A DNA stretch of 27,369 bases from the IMG/VR virus record IMGVR_UViG_3300033571_019044, positions 1 through 27,369 of that record; one strand, written 5' to 3'. Each line of letters opens with the position of its first letter. The stretch's first letter is position 1. This DNA comes from a virus. A program made the translations under genes and the position numbers. Below are positions 7,702 through 14,831 of this stretch, piece after piece. The notes beneath the pieces were generated by a model. It made no database searches and was not told where the DNA came from. It was given only the letters and a program-made list of their open reading frames with translations.

Positions 7702-8137
7702 CGAAGCAATCTATCAAGCGTTGTTTGATCGGTTAAGTACAAAAGTAGAAGGATTGATTACCGTAAGTCGCCGTTTACGTCACTTTAACCATGTAACACC
7801 AGAACAGCGCCCGGCCATGTTTATTACACAAGGCAATCAGCAGGAAGTACCTGTACATGGTATGGATTCAAAAGTTGAACTTGCTGCTGAGGTGTATCTC
7901 TATATCCATGAGGCTGATAGAGCTAAACCTCCATCATCACAGATGAATATATTCATCGATCGTGTACGTGAAGCTATTAAACCCGACCATCCAGATTTTA
8001 ATGAGTGTCAGACCTTAGGAGGTTTGGTTGAGCATTGCTGGATTGAAGGCATAATAGAAGTGTATGAAGCAGTAGAAAATATGCTGGATGATCAGGCGAT
8101 TGCAATTATCCCTATCCGGATCCTTACAACCAATTAA
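7694..8137 (+). CDS. Tail terminator-like protein (gpU position)
   Basis: This 147-residue protein starts at GTG inside the end of the gp10-like gene, where GGGGTTTAGCAA serves as the upstream region. The sequence has the alpha/beta pattern of tail terminator or completion proteins: an N-terminal helix (YQALFDRLSTKV), strands around RPAMFITQGNQQEV and ELAAEVYLYIHEAD, a helix QMNIFIDRVREAI, and a final strand AIAIIPIRILTT. Gene order (connector, gp10, this gene, tube) matches the tail terminator slot. Assignment is mainly by context. Confidence 0.7.
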   Translation: MDSEAIYQALFDRLSTKVEGLITVSRRLRHFNHVTPEQRPAMFITQGNQQEVPVHGMDSKVELAAEVYLYIHEADRAKPPSSQMNIFIDRVREAIKPDHPDFNECQTLGGLVEHCWIEGIIEVYEAVENMLDDQAIAIIPIRILTTN

Positions 8138-8155
8138 CAAAATATTCATTTTATG

Positions 8156-8178
8156 ACCGCCTCGATGGCGGTTTTGTC
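8156..8178 (+). terminator. Hairpin between neck and tail tube genes
   Basis: ACCGCC (8156-8161) pairs with GGCGGT (8167-8172) around a TCGAT loop. It is followed by TTTGTCATTTT. The T-run is interrupted, so this may be a partial terminator that lowers read-through between the head and tail blocks. Confidence 0.55.
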
Positions 8179-8199
8179 ATTTTAGAGAGGTCAAAATAA

Positions 8200-8967
8200 A
8201 TGGCTCAATATTTATTTGGTGCCGGCAAGATCTTTGCCACACCGATTCAAGATGTATACGGGCAACCGATTAGTAATCCCACACCAGTTGAAGTGGGGGT
8301 TATGCAATCCGTTGGTGTAGATATTAGCTATGACTTAAAAGAGCTTTTCGGTCGTGGTCAATTTGCTGTAGATGCTGCGCGTGGTAAAGGTACCATTAAA
8401 TGTAAAGCTTCTTTCGGGCGTATTAACGGTACTTTGTTAAATTCCATTTTTTTCGGTGGTGTTGTTGCTGAAGGTGGAATCGAAACAGTTTCCCAAACCA
8501 TTAATGGTGAAGTGATTCCGGCTGGTGGCACTGTTACACCGGTTGTTCCTAACAACGGTACATATGTAAAGGATCTAGGCGTAACAGATGCTAAAGCAAT
8601 CCCACTTAAACGTGTAGCTTCAGCACCAGCAACAGGGCAATACAGTGTAGATGCGGCAACCGGTGCTTATACATTTGCTGCTGCAGATGCAGGTAAAACG
8701 GTATTTATTACCTTCCGTTATTCAGCAATGGTGGCGGGCGCTAAATCAATCACTGTCTCAAACCTAGATATGGGTTATACGCCAGAGTTTGCCGTTGACC
8801 TTCAACGTGACTACAAAGGTAAGTTCATGCACATGAATTTCTTCCGTTGTACCAGTAACAAATTAGGGTTTAGTTCAAAACAGGACGATTACGACATTCC
8901 TGAGTTTGAATTCCAGCCAATGGCTGACGATCTTAACCGTGTTTTCAAAATCGATTTATCGGAGTAA
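8200..8967 (+). CDS. Major tail tube protein
   Basis: This 255-residue protein is the probable subunit of the tail tube. The N-terminal half (MAQYLFGAGKIFATP; VEVGVMQSVGVDISYDLKELFG; KGTIKCKASFGRINGTLLNSIFFG) is characteristic of phage tail tube proteins. Residues about 90-175 look like a beta-sandwich insertion (GGTVTPVVPNNGTYVKD, TGAYTFAAADAGKTVFITF). The C-terminus DYDIPEFEFQPMAD closes the fold. Gene order (before the two-frame chaperone and tape measure) supports the call. AGAGAGG precedes the ATG. Confidence 0.85.
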   Translation: MAQYLFGAGKIFATPIQDVYGQPISNPTPVEVGVMQSVGVDISYDLKELFGRGQFAVDAARGKGTIKCKASFGRINGTLLNSIFFGGVVAEGGIETVSQTINGEVIPAGGTVTPVVPNNGTYVKDLGVTDAKAIPLKRVASAPATGQYSVDAATGAYTFAAADAGKTVFITFRYSAMVAGAKSITVSNLDMGYTPEFAVDLQRDYKGKFMHMNFFRCTSNKLGFSSKQDDYDIPEFEFQPMADDLNRVFKIDLSE

Positions 8968-8973
8968 TGCCAG

Positions 8974-9288
8974 ATGCAATTTAAGCAAGTTGAAAACCCT
9001 CGTGGCTCTACAGTTATTGTTGATGGTCAGCCATTTGTTTTTGCTCCATTGTCTCTTGGTGCAGTTGAAAAACTATTGCCGGCACTTCAATCATTCAAGC
9101 CAGATGATGTCGGCACAGTAATTGATGTGGCACACAAATCATTGAAGCGAAATTACCCCGATATTACTCGTGATGATGTTGCAGAGATGCTATTTATGGA
9201 CCAGCTCACAGAAGTGATGGAAGCTGTAATGTCTGTGTCTGGTCTAAAAGGGAATGACGACAACTCTGCAGGTGGCTCGGGGGAATAG
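8974..9288 (+). CDS. Tail assembly chaperone, short frame (gpG-like)
   Basis: This 104-residue protein lies between the tube and tape measure genes, where tailed phages encode a chaperone that coats the tape measure during tail assembly. It starts MQFKQVENPRGSTVIVDGQ, has a helical middle (LSLGAVEKLLPALQSF; RDDVAEMLFMDQLTEVMEAV), and ends in a Gly/Ser/Asp-rich linker (GNDDNSAGGSGE). A run of five G at 9279-9283 just before the stop allows a -1 slip into the following frame. Ribosome site is weak (GGAGTAATGCCAG). Confidence 0.78.
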   Translation: MQFKQVENPRGSTVIVDGQPFVFAPLSLGAVEKLLPALQSFKPDDVGTVIDVAHKSLKRNYPDITRDDVAEMLFMDQLTEVMEAVMSVSGLKGNDDNSAGGSGE

Positions 9289-9554
9289 ACTGGGAGGAGT
9301 TGTACACGCATTTAGTGCTGACGATAGGCAAAGATTACGACTATGTGCGTAACGAAATGGATCTGCCAAGATTAAGGGCATTAAGTGCGTATCAGCAAAG
9401 TAACCCTCCCGCACATATTGGAATACAACGCCTTTGTCGTATCTTGGAGGCATTTATGGGAATTGAGGAAACTGAACCAGTTAAAACAATTTCTAATGAA
9501 GATGATGAAGACGATATGCTTGAGGTTTTAGAAAGTTTTCCGCAGGGTGGTTAA
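9258..9554 (+). CDS. Tail assembly chaperone, T extension reached by -1 frameshift
   Basis: The frame is open from 9258 (after a TGA at 9255) to 9554. It is probably expressed as an extension of the 8974 gene, not from its own start. After a slip on the G run the fusion would continue GIDWEELYTHLVLTIGKDYD, the kind of W-x-x-LY-T motif that opens T domains of phage chaperones. The rest is helical (LPRLRALSAYQQS; IGIQRLCRILEAFMGI) and ends in a strongly acidic tail (NEDDEDDMLEV). A TTG at 9300 is an unlikely start because GGGAGGAG abuts it with no spacing and conserved-looking sequence lies upstream. Confidence 0.7.
   Translation, partial: RQLCRWLGGIDWEELYTHLVLTIGKDYDYVRNEMDLPRLRALSAYQQSNPPAHIGIQRLCRILEAFMGIEETEPVKTISNEDDEDDMLEVLESFPQGG
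9279..9283 (+). other. Probable -1 ribosomal frameshift site (G5 run)
   Basis: In the chaperone frame the codons are TCG-GGG-GAA-TAG. The GGG codon at 9280-9282 can slip back one base to 9279-9281 with full re-pairing, giving entry to the T frame at GGA-ATA-GAC-TGG. The site must lie between 9258 and 9288 because the T frame is closed at 9255. The G run is the only homopolymer there. The stop codon just downstream may favour slippage. Confidence 0.6.
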
Positions 9555-9625
9555 TGCTGCCCTATTTGCAAAATGTGTAAGCGTTGGTTAAAGTTTGTAA
9601 ATTAAAACTTTATAAGGATAAATCT

Positions 9626-10126
9626 GTGGCTTTAACTAATTGTAAAGAGTGTGGGGCTCAAGTTAGCACTCAAGCTAAAAACTGTCCAAACTGTGGGGCT
9701 AAAGTCAAAAAGCGCTCTATTCTTAAGTGGATTTTTTTAGGATTCGTCATTCTGTTTATTATTGGAATCATTGCTGGTGGTGGTGAAGGATCTTCTTCAT
9801 CAAATAGCACTAAAGAATTGTCACCTAAAGAAGATGCACTTAAAAATACTGTCTTAGATTATGATTGGGCAAAAGGTGGTTTTGATAGTGTCATGTTAGT
9901 TGATTTTAAAATTAAGAATAATAGTAAATATGACATTAAAGATATCACCGTAGAGTGTGAACACTATTCCAATAGTAAAACAAAGATCGACAGCAATAGC
10001 CGAGTAATTTATGAGATTGTTAAAGCTGGTGAAACTAAAACAGTCAAACAATTTAATATGGGCTTTATACATTCTCAAGCTGCATCGTCAGGTTGTGGAA
10101 TAACTGACTTAGTTGTTATTCAGTAA
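9626..10126 (+). CDS. Zinc-ribbon, single-pass membrane accessory protein
   Basis: This is a 166-residue protein of unknown function. I place the start at GTG 9626, with AAGGA 7 bases upstream. An ATG-less extension to 9584 is possible but gives an unlikely leader. Order: a double CxxC zinc ribbon (CKECGAQ...CPNCGAK, residues about 6-25), a basic patch KKRS, one membrane helix (ILKWIFLGFVILFIIGIIAGG, about 32-52), a Ser/Asn linker, then an exported-looking beta domain (DFKIKNNSKYDIKDITVEC, EIVKAGETKTVKQFN) similar in style to FxLYD-type beta-sandwiches. It interrupts the normal chaperone to tape measure order and is followed by two terminators. This is typical of a moron, perhaps for superinfection exclusion (inference). 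Confidence 0.75.
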   Translation: MALTNCKECGAQVSTQAKNCPNCGAKVKKRSILKWIFLGFVILFIIGIIAGGGEGSSSSNSTKELSPKEDALKNTVLDYDWAKGGFDSVMLVDFKIKNNSKYDIKDITVECEHYSNSKTKIDSNSRVIYEIVKAGETKTVKQFNMGFIHSQAASSGCGITDLVVIQ

Positions 10127-10144
10127 GTATTCTGCGTCAAAATT

Positions 10145-10168
10145 AACCCCGTTCTAACGGGGTTTTTT
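10145..10168 (+). terminator. Strong rho-independent terminator after zinc-ribbon gene
   Basis: AACCCCGT (10145-10152) pairs with ACGGGGTT (10157-10164) around a TCTA loop. A run of six T follows (10163-10168). It lies 19 bases after the stop. Confidence 0.85.
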
Positions 10169-10178
10169 ATTTTAATTT

Positions 10179-10202
10179 ACCTTGCATCGGCAAGGTTTTT
10201 TT
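10179..10202 (+). terminator. Second tandem terminator before tape measure gene
   Basis: ACCTTGC (10179-10185) pairs with GCAAGGT (10190-10196) around ATCG. Seven T follow (10196-10202). It sits only 18 bases before the tape measure ATG, so the tape measure message must either read through two terminators or start in the short gap. Confidence 0.8.
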
Positions 10203-10219
10203 ATGCCTAAGAGGTAGGT

Positions 10220-13200
10220 ATGGCAAATAATAACCGTGTTGAAGTACATGTCGGTGCAAAAACTTCTGAGCTCAAGGAGGGGATACAAGATGCAGAAAAA
10301 ATAGTTTCTGATGCTTCCAAGAAAATTGAAAACACCGGAAATAATATCGACTTTAAACTTGATCTATCAAATATGAGATCAGAGTTAAATGGTTTTGCAT
10401 CTGGCCTTTCAGAGAGATTTAAAACTGTAGGGAACGATATTAAAAGCTCCCTTACCAGTGGCTTATCTCTAGTTAAAGGCGGATTTTTTCTTGGCATTGG
10501 GCAGGAAATTGCTAGAAGTGTCGCCGAAGGGGTGGCTGCAATTCCAGATCTAGTTTCCGCCGTAGGTAAAGCGTCTAAGGAGCTAGAAATTCAATCACGC
10601 TTGGCTAATGCGAATACTAATGAATTCCAAGAATGGGCCTTCGCTGCAAAAAAAGTAAATGTCGAGCAGGATAAGCTTTCGGACATCATGAAAGATGTTA
10701 ACGATAAGTTCGGTGACTTCATGCAAACGGGCGGCGGAGAAATGGCCGACTTCTTTGAAAAGATTGCCCCTAAAGTTGGTGTTACTGCAAAACAGTTTCA
10801 AGGATTATCCGGTCCACAGATCCTTGAGAAGTACTACCAGACATTACAAAAGGCAAATGTCTCACAGGCTGAAATGACTTTCTACATGGAAGCCATTGCG
10901 AATGATGCGACTTTATTAGCGCCATTACTGGATAAAAATGGACAAAAATTAAAAGAGTATGCAAGACAAGCGCATGATTTAGGCGTAATCATGAGTGAGG
11001 ATGCAATTGCTGCCACTAAAGAATTTAATACAGCATTAGAGACCATCCAAACGACCTTACAAGGCGTTTTAACACGTTTAGCTGCTCAAGCCGCACCAGC
11101 ATTAACGGATTTAGCAAATCAATTTTTGACATTTGCTGTAGATTCCAAAGATGCCATTGATGATTCCATTAAATCAATTATTGGTATTTTTGAAAGTCTC
11201 TTTTCTATTCTGAGTGAACAGTTCACTACCATTGCAGGAATATGGAATGATTTAACGGGAAACATTGGTGACGATGCAAATACACAGATAGGTTTTATGG
11301 ATGCTATTTCTGTAGCGTTGCGTGCACTGGGTGTTGTAGTTACTGGATTTCAAGTTGGGGTTCAATCGGCTTTTGCAATTATTCGCGCCGTCGTTGTCAC
11401 AGTTTGTCAGGCCTTAATCATTGCTTTTAATGGTCTTATGGCAGGCTTTGATATGGTGCGCAATACCATTCAGTTCGGCTTAGATGTACTTCAAGTTAAA
11501 TTTCAAGCATTTGGTAGTGTCGTTAATAATATTCTTCACTTCAATTTCTCAGGTGCGAAAGCAGCTTGGGAGGGTGGATTATCTCAGCTTGGAGGTATTA
11601 CCGAACGCTATACAAACCAAATGAAAGGTCGAATGAACGATCTTAAAAACTCTTGGAATAATGGCGCTTCAACCGCTGCTAATTCGCTTGTCACAGCAGG
11701 TAAGAGAATTCTTGATGTAACAACTGCAGGTAATCAAAAGATTACTAATTATGTTTTTAAGGATCCAACTACTCCACTTGGGCCACCTAAGCCACCAAAA
11801 CTTGCACTAGGCTCTGCACCACCAAGTATTAATAAGGGTATTGGTACTGGTGTAAAAGATGACAAGGGCGGCTCTAAATCATCTGCAAAATCCAAAGCTG
11901 AGCAAGAGGCTAAGGAACGGCAAAGACAAGCCGAGCAGGCAGCTAAAGCACTTGCTGATATTCGGTATAAATATGCATCCGAAGAAAAGAAAGTGGCTCT
12001 AGATCTTCAAAAGGCATTAGATGAGATTGAAAAATCTAAGATGACGGCCGATGAAAAAGCAGCTGCTAAAGTCAAAGCTGAAAAGGATGCCTCAGACAAG
12101 ATTATTGCTATCCGTTTAAAAGAGTTTGAGGAATACAAAAAAGCTCGTGAAGAACAGATAGACAATTATCAGCAGCAAGCACAACGCTTGTATGAAATAG
12201 AGGCTGCGCGGATCCAAGCTGAATATGATGCTAAGAAGATTTCAAATGTTCGCAAAGTTCAATTAGAGAAGCAGCTCGAAGATCAATTACGCGAAATTAA
12301 ACGACAAGGTCTTTTAGAGCGTCTTGCGCTTGAGAACGAGCAAACTGGAATCACTGGCAAACAAGGTAATCAAAACCAAATCACGAACAATATATCTGAT
12401 TTAGAGACAGATCAGAAAGTTTCTGACACTAAGTCTATGGGCTTAATCAGTGATGCGGAAATGAAAGACTTTGAAGCTAAGTTCGGTGGGTTTACTTCTC
12501 GGCTTGCAAACCTTTGGGATCAGGGCATTCAGTCTTTAATGAATGGCACATTGACATGGAGTAACGCAACTAAAGCAGTACTTGCTGACATGGGTGCATT
12601 TGCCTTGCAATCTGCTACTAAAGAGCTTCAAGGCTGGCTAAGAATCCAAGCGATTAAATTAGCACGTAAGCTCGGTTTCGTCGGTGCTGAAACGGCAGCC
12701 GAAGCTTCAGGTCAAGCTGCACAAACAGGGGCAACGATTGCAGGTGAAGCAACTCGTACCAGTGTTACTGCTGCGGGTGGTTTGGCTCGATTGGGCTTAA
12801 AGGCTGCTGAAGCTATCAAGGGCATCATGATGTCTGCTTGGGAAGCAATGGCGGGCGCATTCAAAGCAATGGTTGCCATTCCATACATCGGTCCAATTCT
12901 CGCCGTAGGTGCCGGTGCTGCTGCATTTGGTCTAGTAGCCGGCCTTGCTGGCAAGATTAAATCTGCTCGAGGCGGTTATGACATTCCATCCGGTGTGAAT
13001 CCTGTTACTCAGCTACATGAAGATGAAATGGTTTTACCTTCACAACATGCAAATACCATTCGTGAAATGGGTAAAGCTATGCGTAGTGGTGCAAGTTTCG
13101 GAGCAGCTGCAGCAACTGAAGGCGGAGGCGCTGGACCAACAATTCATATTAGTGCTGTGGATGCAAAAAGTATTGAGCGGCTATTAAAAAATAATGGTCG

Positions 13201-13258
13201 TGCAGTCGCTAGTGGCTTACATAGCTATGTTCGTGGCTTTGGTAAGAATGGTAAGTAA
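10220..13258 (+). CDS. Tail tape measure protein
   Basis: At 1012 residues this is by far the largest gene in the window. It is the scaffold that sets tail length and is ejected into the host envelope. N-terminal: helical heptads (GIQDAEKIVSDASKKIENTG). Residues about 363-413: hydrophobic helices (ALGVVVTGFQVGVQSAFAII). Residues about 558-707: a very long charged coiled coil (AEQEAKERQRQAEQAAK onward). Residues about 873-913: Gly/Ala membrane-like segments (AIPYIGPILAVGAGAAAFGL). The C-terminus has GGYDIPSGVNPVTQLHEDEM, a motif often found at tape measure ends. GAGGTAGGT precedes the ATG. Two terminators lie directly upstream. Confidence 0.93.
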   Translation: MANNNRVEVHVGAKTSELKEGIQDAEKIVSDASKKIENTGNNIDFKLDLSNMRSELNGFASGLSERFKTVGNDIKSSLTSGLSLVKGGFFLGIGQEIARSVAEGVAAIPDLVSAVGKASKELEIQSRLANANTNEFQEWAFAAKKVNVEQDKLSDIMKDVNDKFGDFMQTGGGEMADFFEKIAPKVGVTAKQFQGLSGPQILEKYYQTLQKANVSQAEMTFYMEAIANDATLLAPLLDKNGQKLKEYARQAHDLGVIMSEDAIAATKEFNTALETIQTTLQGVLTRLAAQAAPALTDLANQFLTFAVDSKDAIDDSIKSIIGIFESLFSILSEQFTTIAGIWNDLTGNIGDDANTQIGFMDAISVALRALGVVVTGFQVGVQSAFAIIRAVVVTVCQALIIAFNGLMAGFDMVRNTIQFGLDVLQVKFQAFGSVVNNILHFNFSGAKAAWEGGLSQLGGITERYTNQMKGRMNDLKNSWNNGASTAANSLVTAGKRILDVTTAGNQKITNYVFKDPTTPLGPPKPPKLALGSAPPSINKGIGTGVKDDKGGSKSSAKSKAEQEAKERQRQAEQAAKALADIRYKYASEEKKVALDLQKALDEIEKSKMTADEKAAAKVKAEKDASDKIIAIRLKEFEEYKKAREEQIDNYQQQAQRLYEIEAARIQAEYDAKKISNVRKVQLEKQLEDQLREIKRQGLLERLALENEQTGITGKQGNQNQITNNISDLETDQKVSDTKSMGLISDAEMKDFEAKFGGFTSRLANLWDQGIQSLMNGTLTWSNATKAVLADMGAFALQSATKELQGWLRIQAIKLARKLGFVGAETAAEASGQAAQTGATIAGEATRTSVTAAGGLARLGLKAAEAIKGIMMSAWEAMAGAFKAMVAIPYIGPILAVGAGAAAFGLVAGLAGKIKSARGGYDIPSGVNPVTQLHEDEMVLPSQHANTIREMGKAMRSGASFGAAAATEGGGAGPTIHISAVDAKSIERLLKNNGRAVASGLHSYVRGFGKNGK

Positions 13259-13268
13259 GGGGGTATAA

Positions 13269-13922
13269 GTGTCAAACGTATTATTTCCAGAGTTACCCGG
13301 TCTTGAATGGGATACTTCAATTACTCCCATGTTCAACACCAAAATCATGACTTCAATTAATGGCCGAGAACTCCGTGCGAGTTTTCAGTCCGCACCGAAA
13401 TATGAAATCTCGTTGTCTTACGCATTTTTGCGTGAAAATAAGGGGAGAAAGGAATTGCAGCAACTACAAGGTTTTTATTTAGAGCGCCGAGGGGCGTTTG
13501 ATTCATTTCTTTATAAGATGCCTGAGGATAATGAGTTTAGCTGTACCTTTGTTGGTGATGGAGCTACTACCTCATTTCAGCTTTATAAGGATATGTATAC
13601 AAGTCAATTGCCACTCGGAAATACCGAAGAGCAAATTGTCGGTGAAGTAGATCCTAATATGTGGAATCAAACCCCGGTTAAAAACATGTGGAATTCCAAC
13701 CAAGAAAAGTTGATGTGGAATACAGCATCTGCTCAGGTGACGAGTGACGGCAAATACATTCTTTCACAGCCAATTGAAGAGGGAGTAGAAGTAACTGTAA
13801 AGGGCACTTTCTATTATCGATGCCGCTTTAAAGATGATACTCAACAGTATGTCAACTTTATGCATAAGTTGTGGAAGGCGAATAAGGTTGAATTAATTGG
13901 ATCTCTAGGAAATAAGATATGA
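13269..13922 (+). CDS. Distal tail protein, DUF2460 family
   Basis: This 217-residue protein starts at GTG with AAGGGGGT upstream. LFPELPGLEWDTSITPMF at the N-terminus, RASFQSAPKYEISLSYAFLRE and FYLERRGAFDSFLYK are the signature of DUF2460 (TIGR02217-type) tail proteins, thought to act as the distal tail component linking tube and baseplate hub. An unusual stretch with three Met-Trp-Asn repeats (NMWNQTPVKNMWNSNQEKLM, about residues 135-157) forms a small internal repeat. It overlaps the next gene by ATGA. Confidence 0.88.
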   Translation: MSNVLFPELPGLEWDTSITPMFNTKIMTSINGRELRASFQSAPKYEISLSYAFLRENKGRKELQQLQGFYLERRGAFDSFLYKMPEDNEFSCTFVGDGATTSFQLYKDMYTSQLPLGNTEEQIVGEVDPNMWNQTPVKNMWNSNQEKLMWNTASAQVTSDGKYILSQPIEEGVEVTVKGTFYYRCRFKDDTQQYVNFMHKLWKANKVELIGSLGNKI

Positions 13923-14776
13923 GACAAGCATCACCTAAACTTATTGCCTTGTTAGATGCTGATCAGTTCATCATGGCAGATCTGTACACCATCACTACTA
14001 TACAAGGCATTGAATATTGCTATACCAACTATGACGTAAATTTGACCGTGCAAGGTAAGGAGTTTCGTGCTGATGGCCCAATCATTAGCCGCGAAGGTAC
14101 TAGCCTTTCTTTAGGAATAGAAGTTGATAATTTATCTATCAAAATTGAAACCAATGAAAGCACAAAGTTCGGTGACGTGCCTGTAGCACAGGCTTTTCAT
14201 AACGGCGTTTTGGATGGTGCTCGTTTTAAGCTTGAACGTATTTTTATGGATATAAACACTCCAACTGATACAAGTGCAGGCACTTTGGTTTTATTTGAAG
14301 GTCGCATTGTTGAGCCTGAACTCGATCGTTATGAAATTAACGCTAGCGTGGTTTCAGAAGTAGATGACTTAAAACTTCAAATGCCAAGGAACTTATATAC
14401 ACCAGGTTGCTTAAATACCTTGTTTGATAGTGCGTGTGGACTGCTAAGTGCTGATTTTGCCGTGAATACGTCTATCGGGCCTAATAGTACACCTAGCCGC
14501 ATCCTTTGTGACTTAAGTCAGCCGCAGGGGTGGTTTACACAGGGGGTTATAGAATTCTTGGAAGGTGCAAACATTGGTATTAAGCGTACAGTCCGTTTGC
14601 ATGAATCGGGCGCATTGCTTCTAACTCTACCACTTCTCGACATGCCTGCTATTGGAGAAGCAATTCGAGTGTATCCGGGTTGTGACAAACGACTCGATAC
14701 ATGTACTAACCGATTTAATAACCGTGCTCGGTTCCGTGGTGTTCCATTTGTACCAGTACCTGAAACCTCAATCTAA
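13919..14776 (+). CDS. Baseplate hub protein, DUF2163 / BR0599 family
   Basis: This 285-residue protein begins in an ATGA overlap with the DUF2460 gene. RQASPKLIALLDADQFIMAD at the start and the C-terminal cysteine block (PGCLNTLFDSACGL, then PGCDKRLDTCTNRFNNRARF) mark the DUF2163/BR0599 family. The four cysteines of the second half are in the arrangement that, in lambda gpL-like relatives, binds an iron-sulphur cluster. Cluster binding here is inferred. It acts with the NlpC/P60 and gpJ-like proteins downstream to form the tail tip. Confidence 0.88.
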   Translation: MRQASPKLIALLDADQFIMADLYTITTIQGIEYCYTNYDVNLTVQGKEFRADGPIISREGTSLSLGIEVDNLSIKIETNESTKFGDVPVAQAFHNGVLDGARFKLERIFMDINTPTDTSAGTLVLFEGRIVEPELDRYEINASVVSEVDDLKLQMPRNLYTPGCLNTLFDSACGLLSADFAVNTSIGPNSTPSRILCDLSQPQGWFTQGVIEFLEGANIGIKRTVRLHESGALLLTLPLLDMPAIGEAIRVYPGCDKRLDTCTNRFNNRARFRGVPFVPVPETSI

Positions 14777-14792
14777 TTTTTTTACTTAACCC

Positions 14793-14817
14793 AAGCCCTG
14801 CAAATGCAGGGCTTTTT
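14793..14817 (+). terminator. Rho-independent terminator before tail fibre gene
   Basis: AAGCCCTGC (14793-14801) pairs with GCAGGGCTT (14806-14814) around AAAT. Five T follow the GC (14813-14817). It separates the baseplate hub gene from the fibre gene, which starts 14 bases later with GGGGGGAAG. Confidence 0.85.
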
Positions 14818-14831
14818 ATTGGGGGGAAGAA

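Noticed and set aside
9246-9252. A-AAA-GGG as the chaperone frameshift site
   Set aside because: A slip here enters a frame that stops at TGA 9255, so it cannot produce the T extension.
9300-9554. Independent TTG-started gene for the T part of the chaperone
   Set aside because: The purine-rich GGGAGGAG directly abuts the TTG, leaving no spacing, and plausible coding sequence (GIDWEE) lies upstream in the same frame.
12712-12954. Alanine/proline-rich antisense frame opposite the tape measure gene
   Set aside because: It is a shadow of the Gly/Ala-rich tape measure codons and has no ribosome site of its own.
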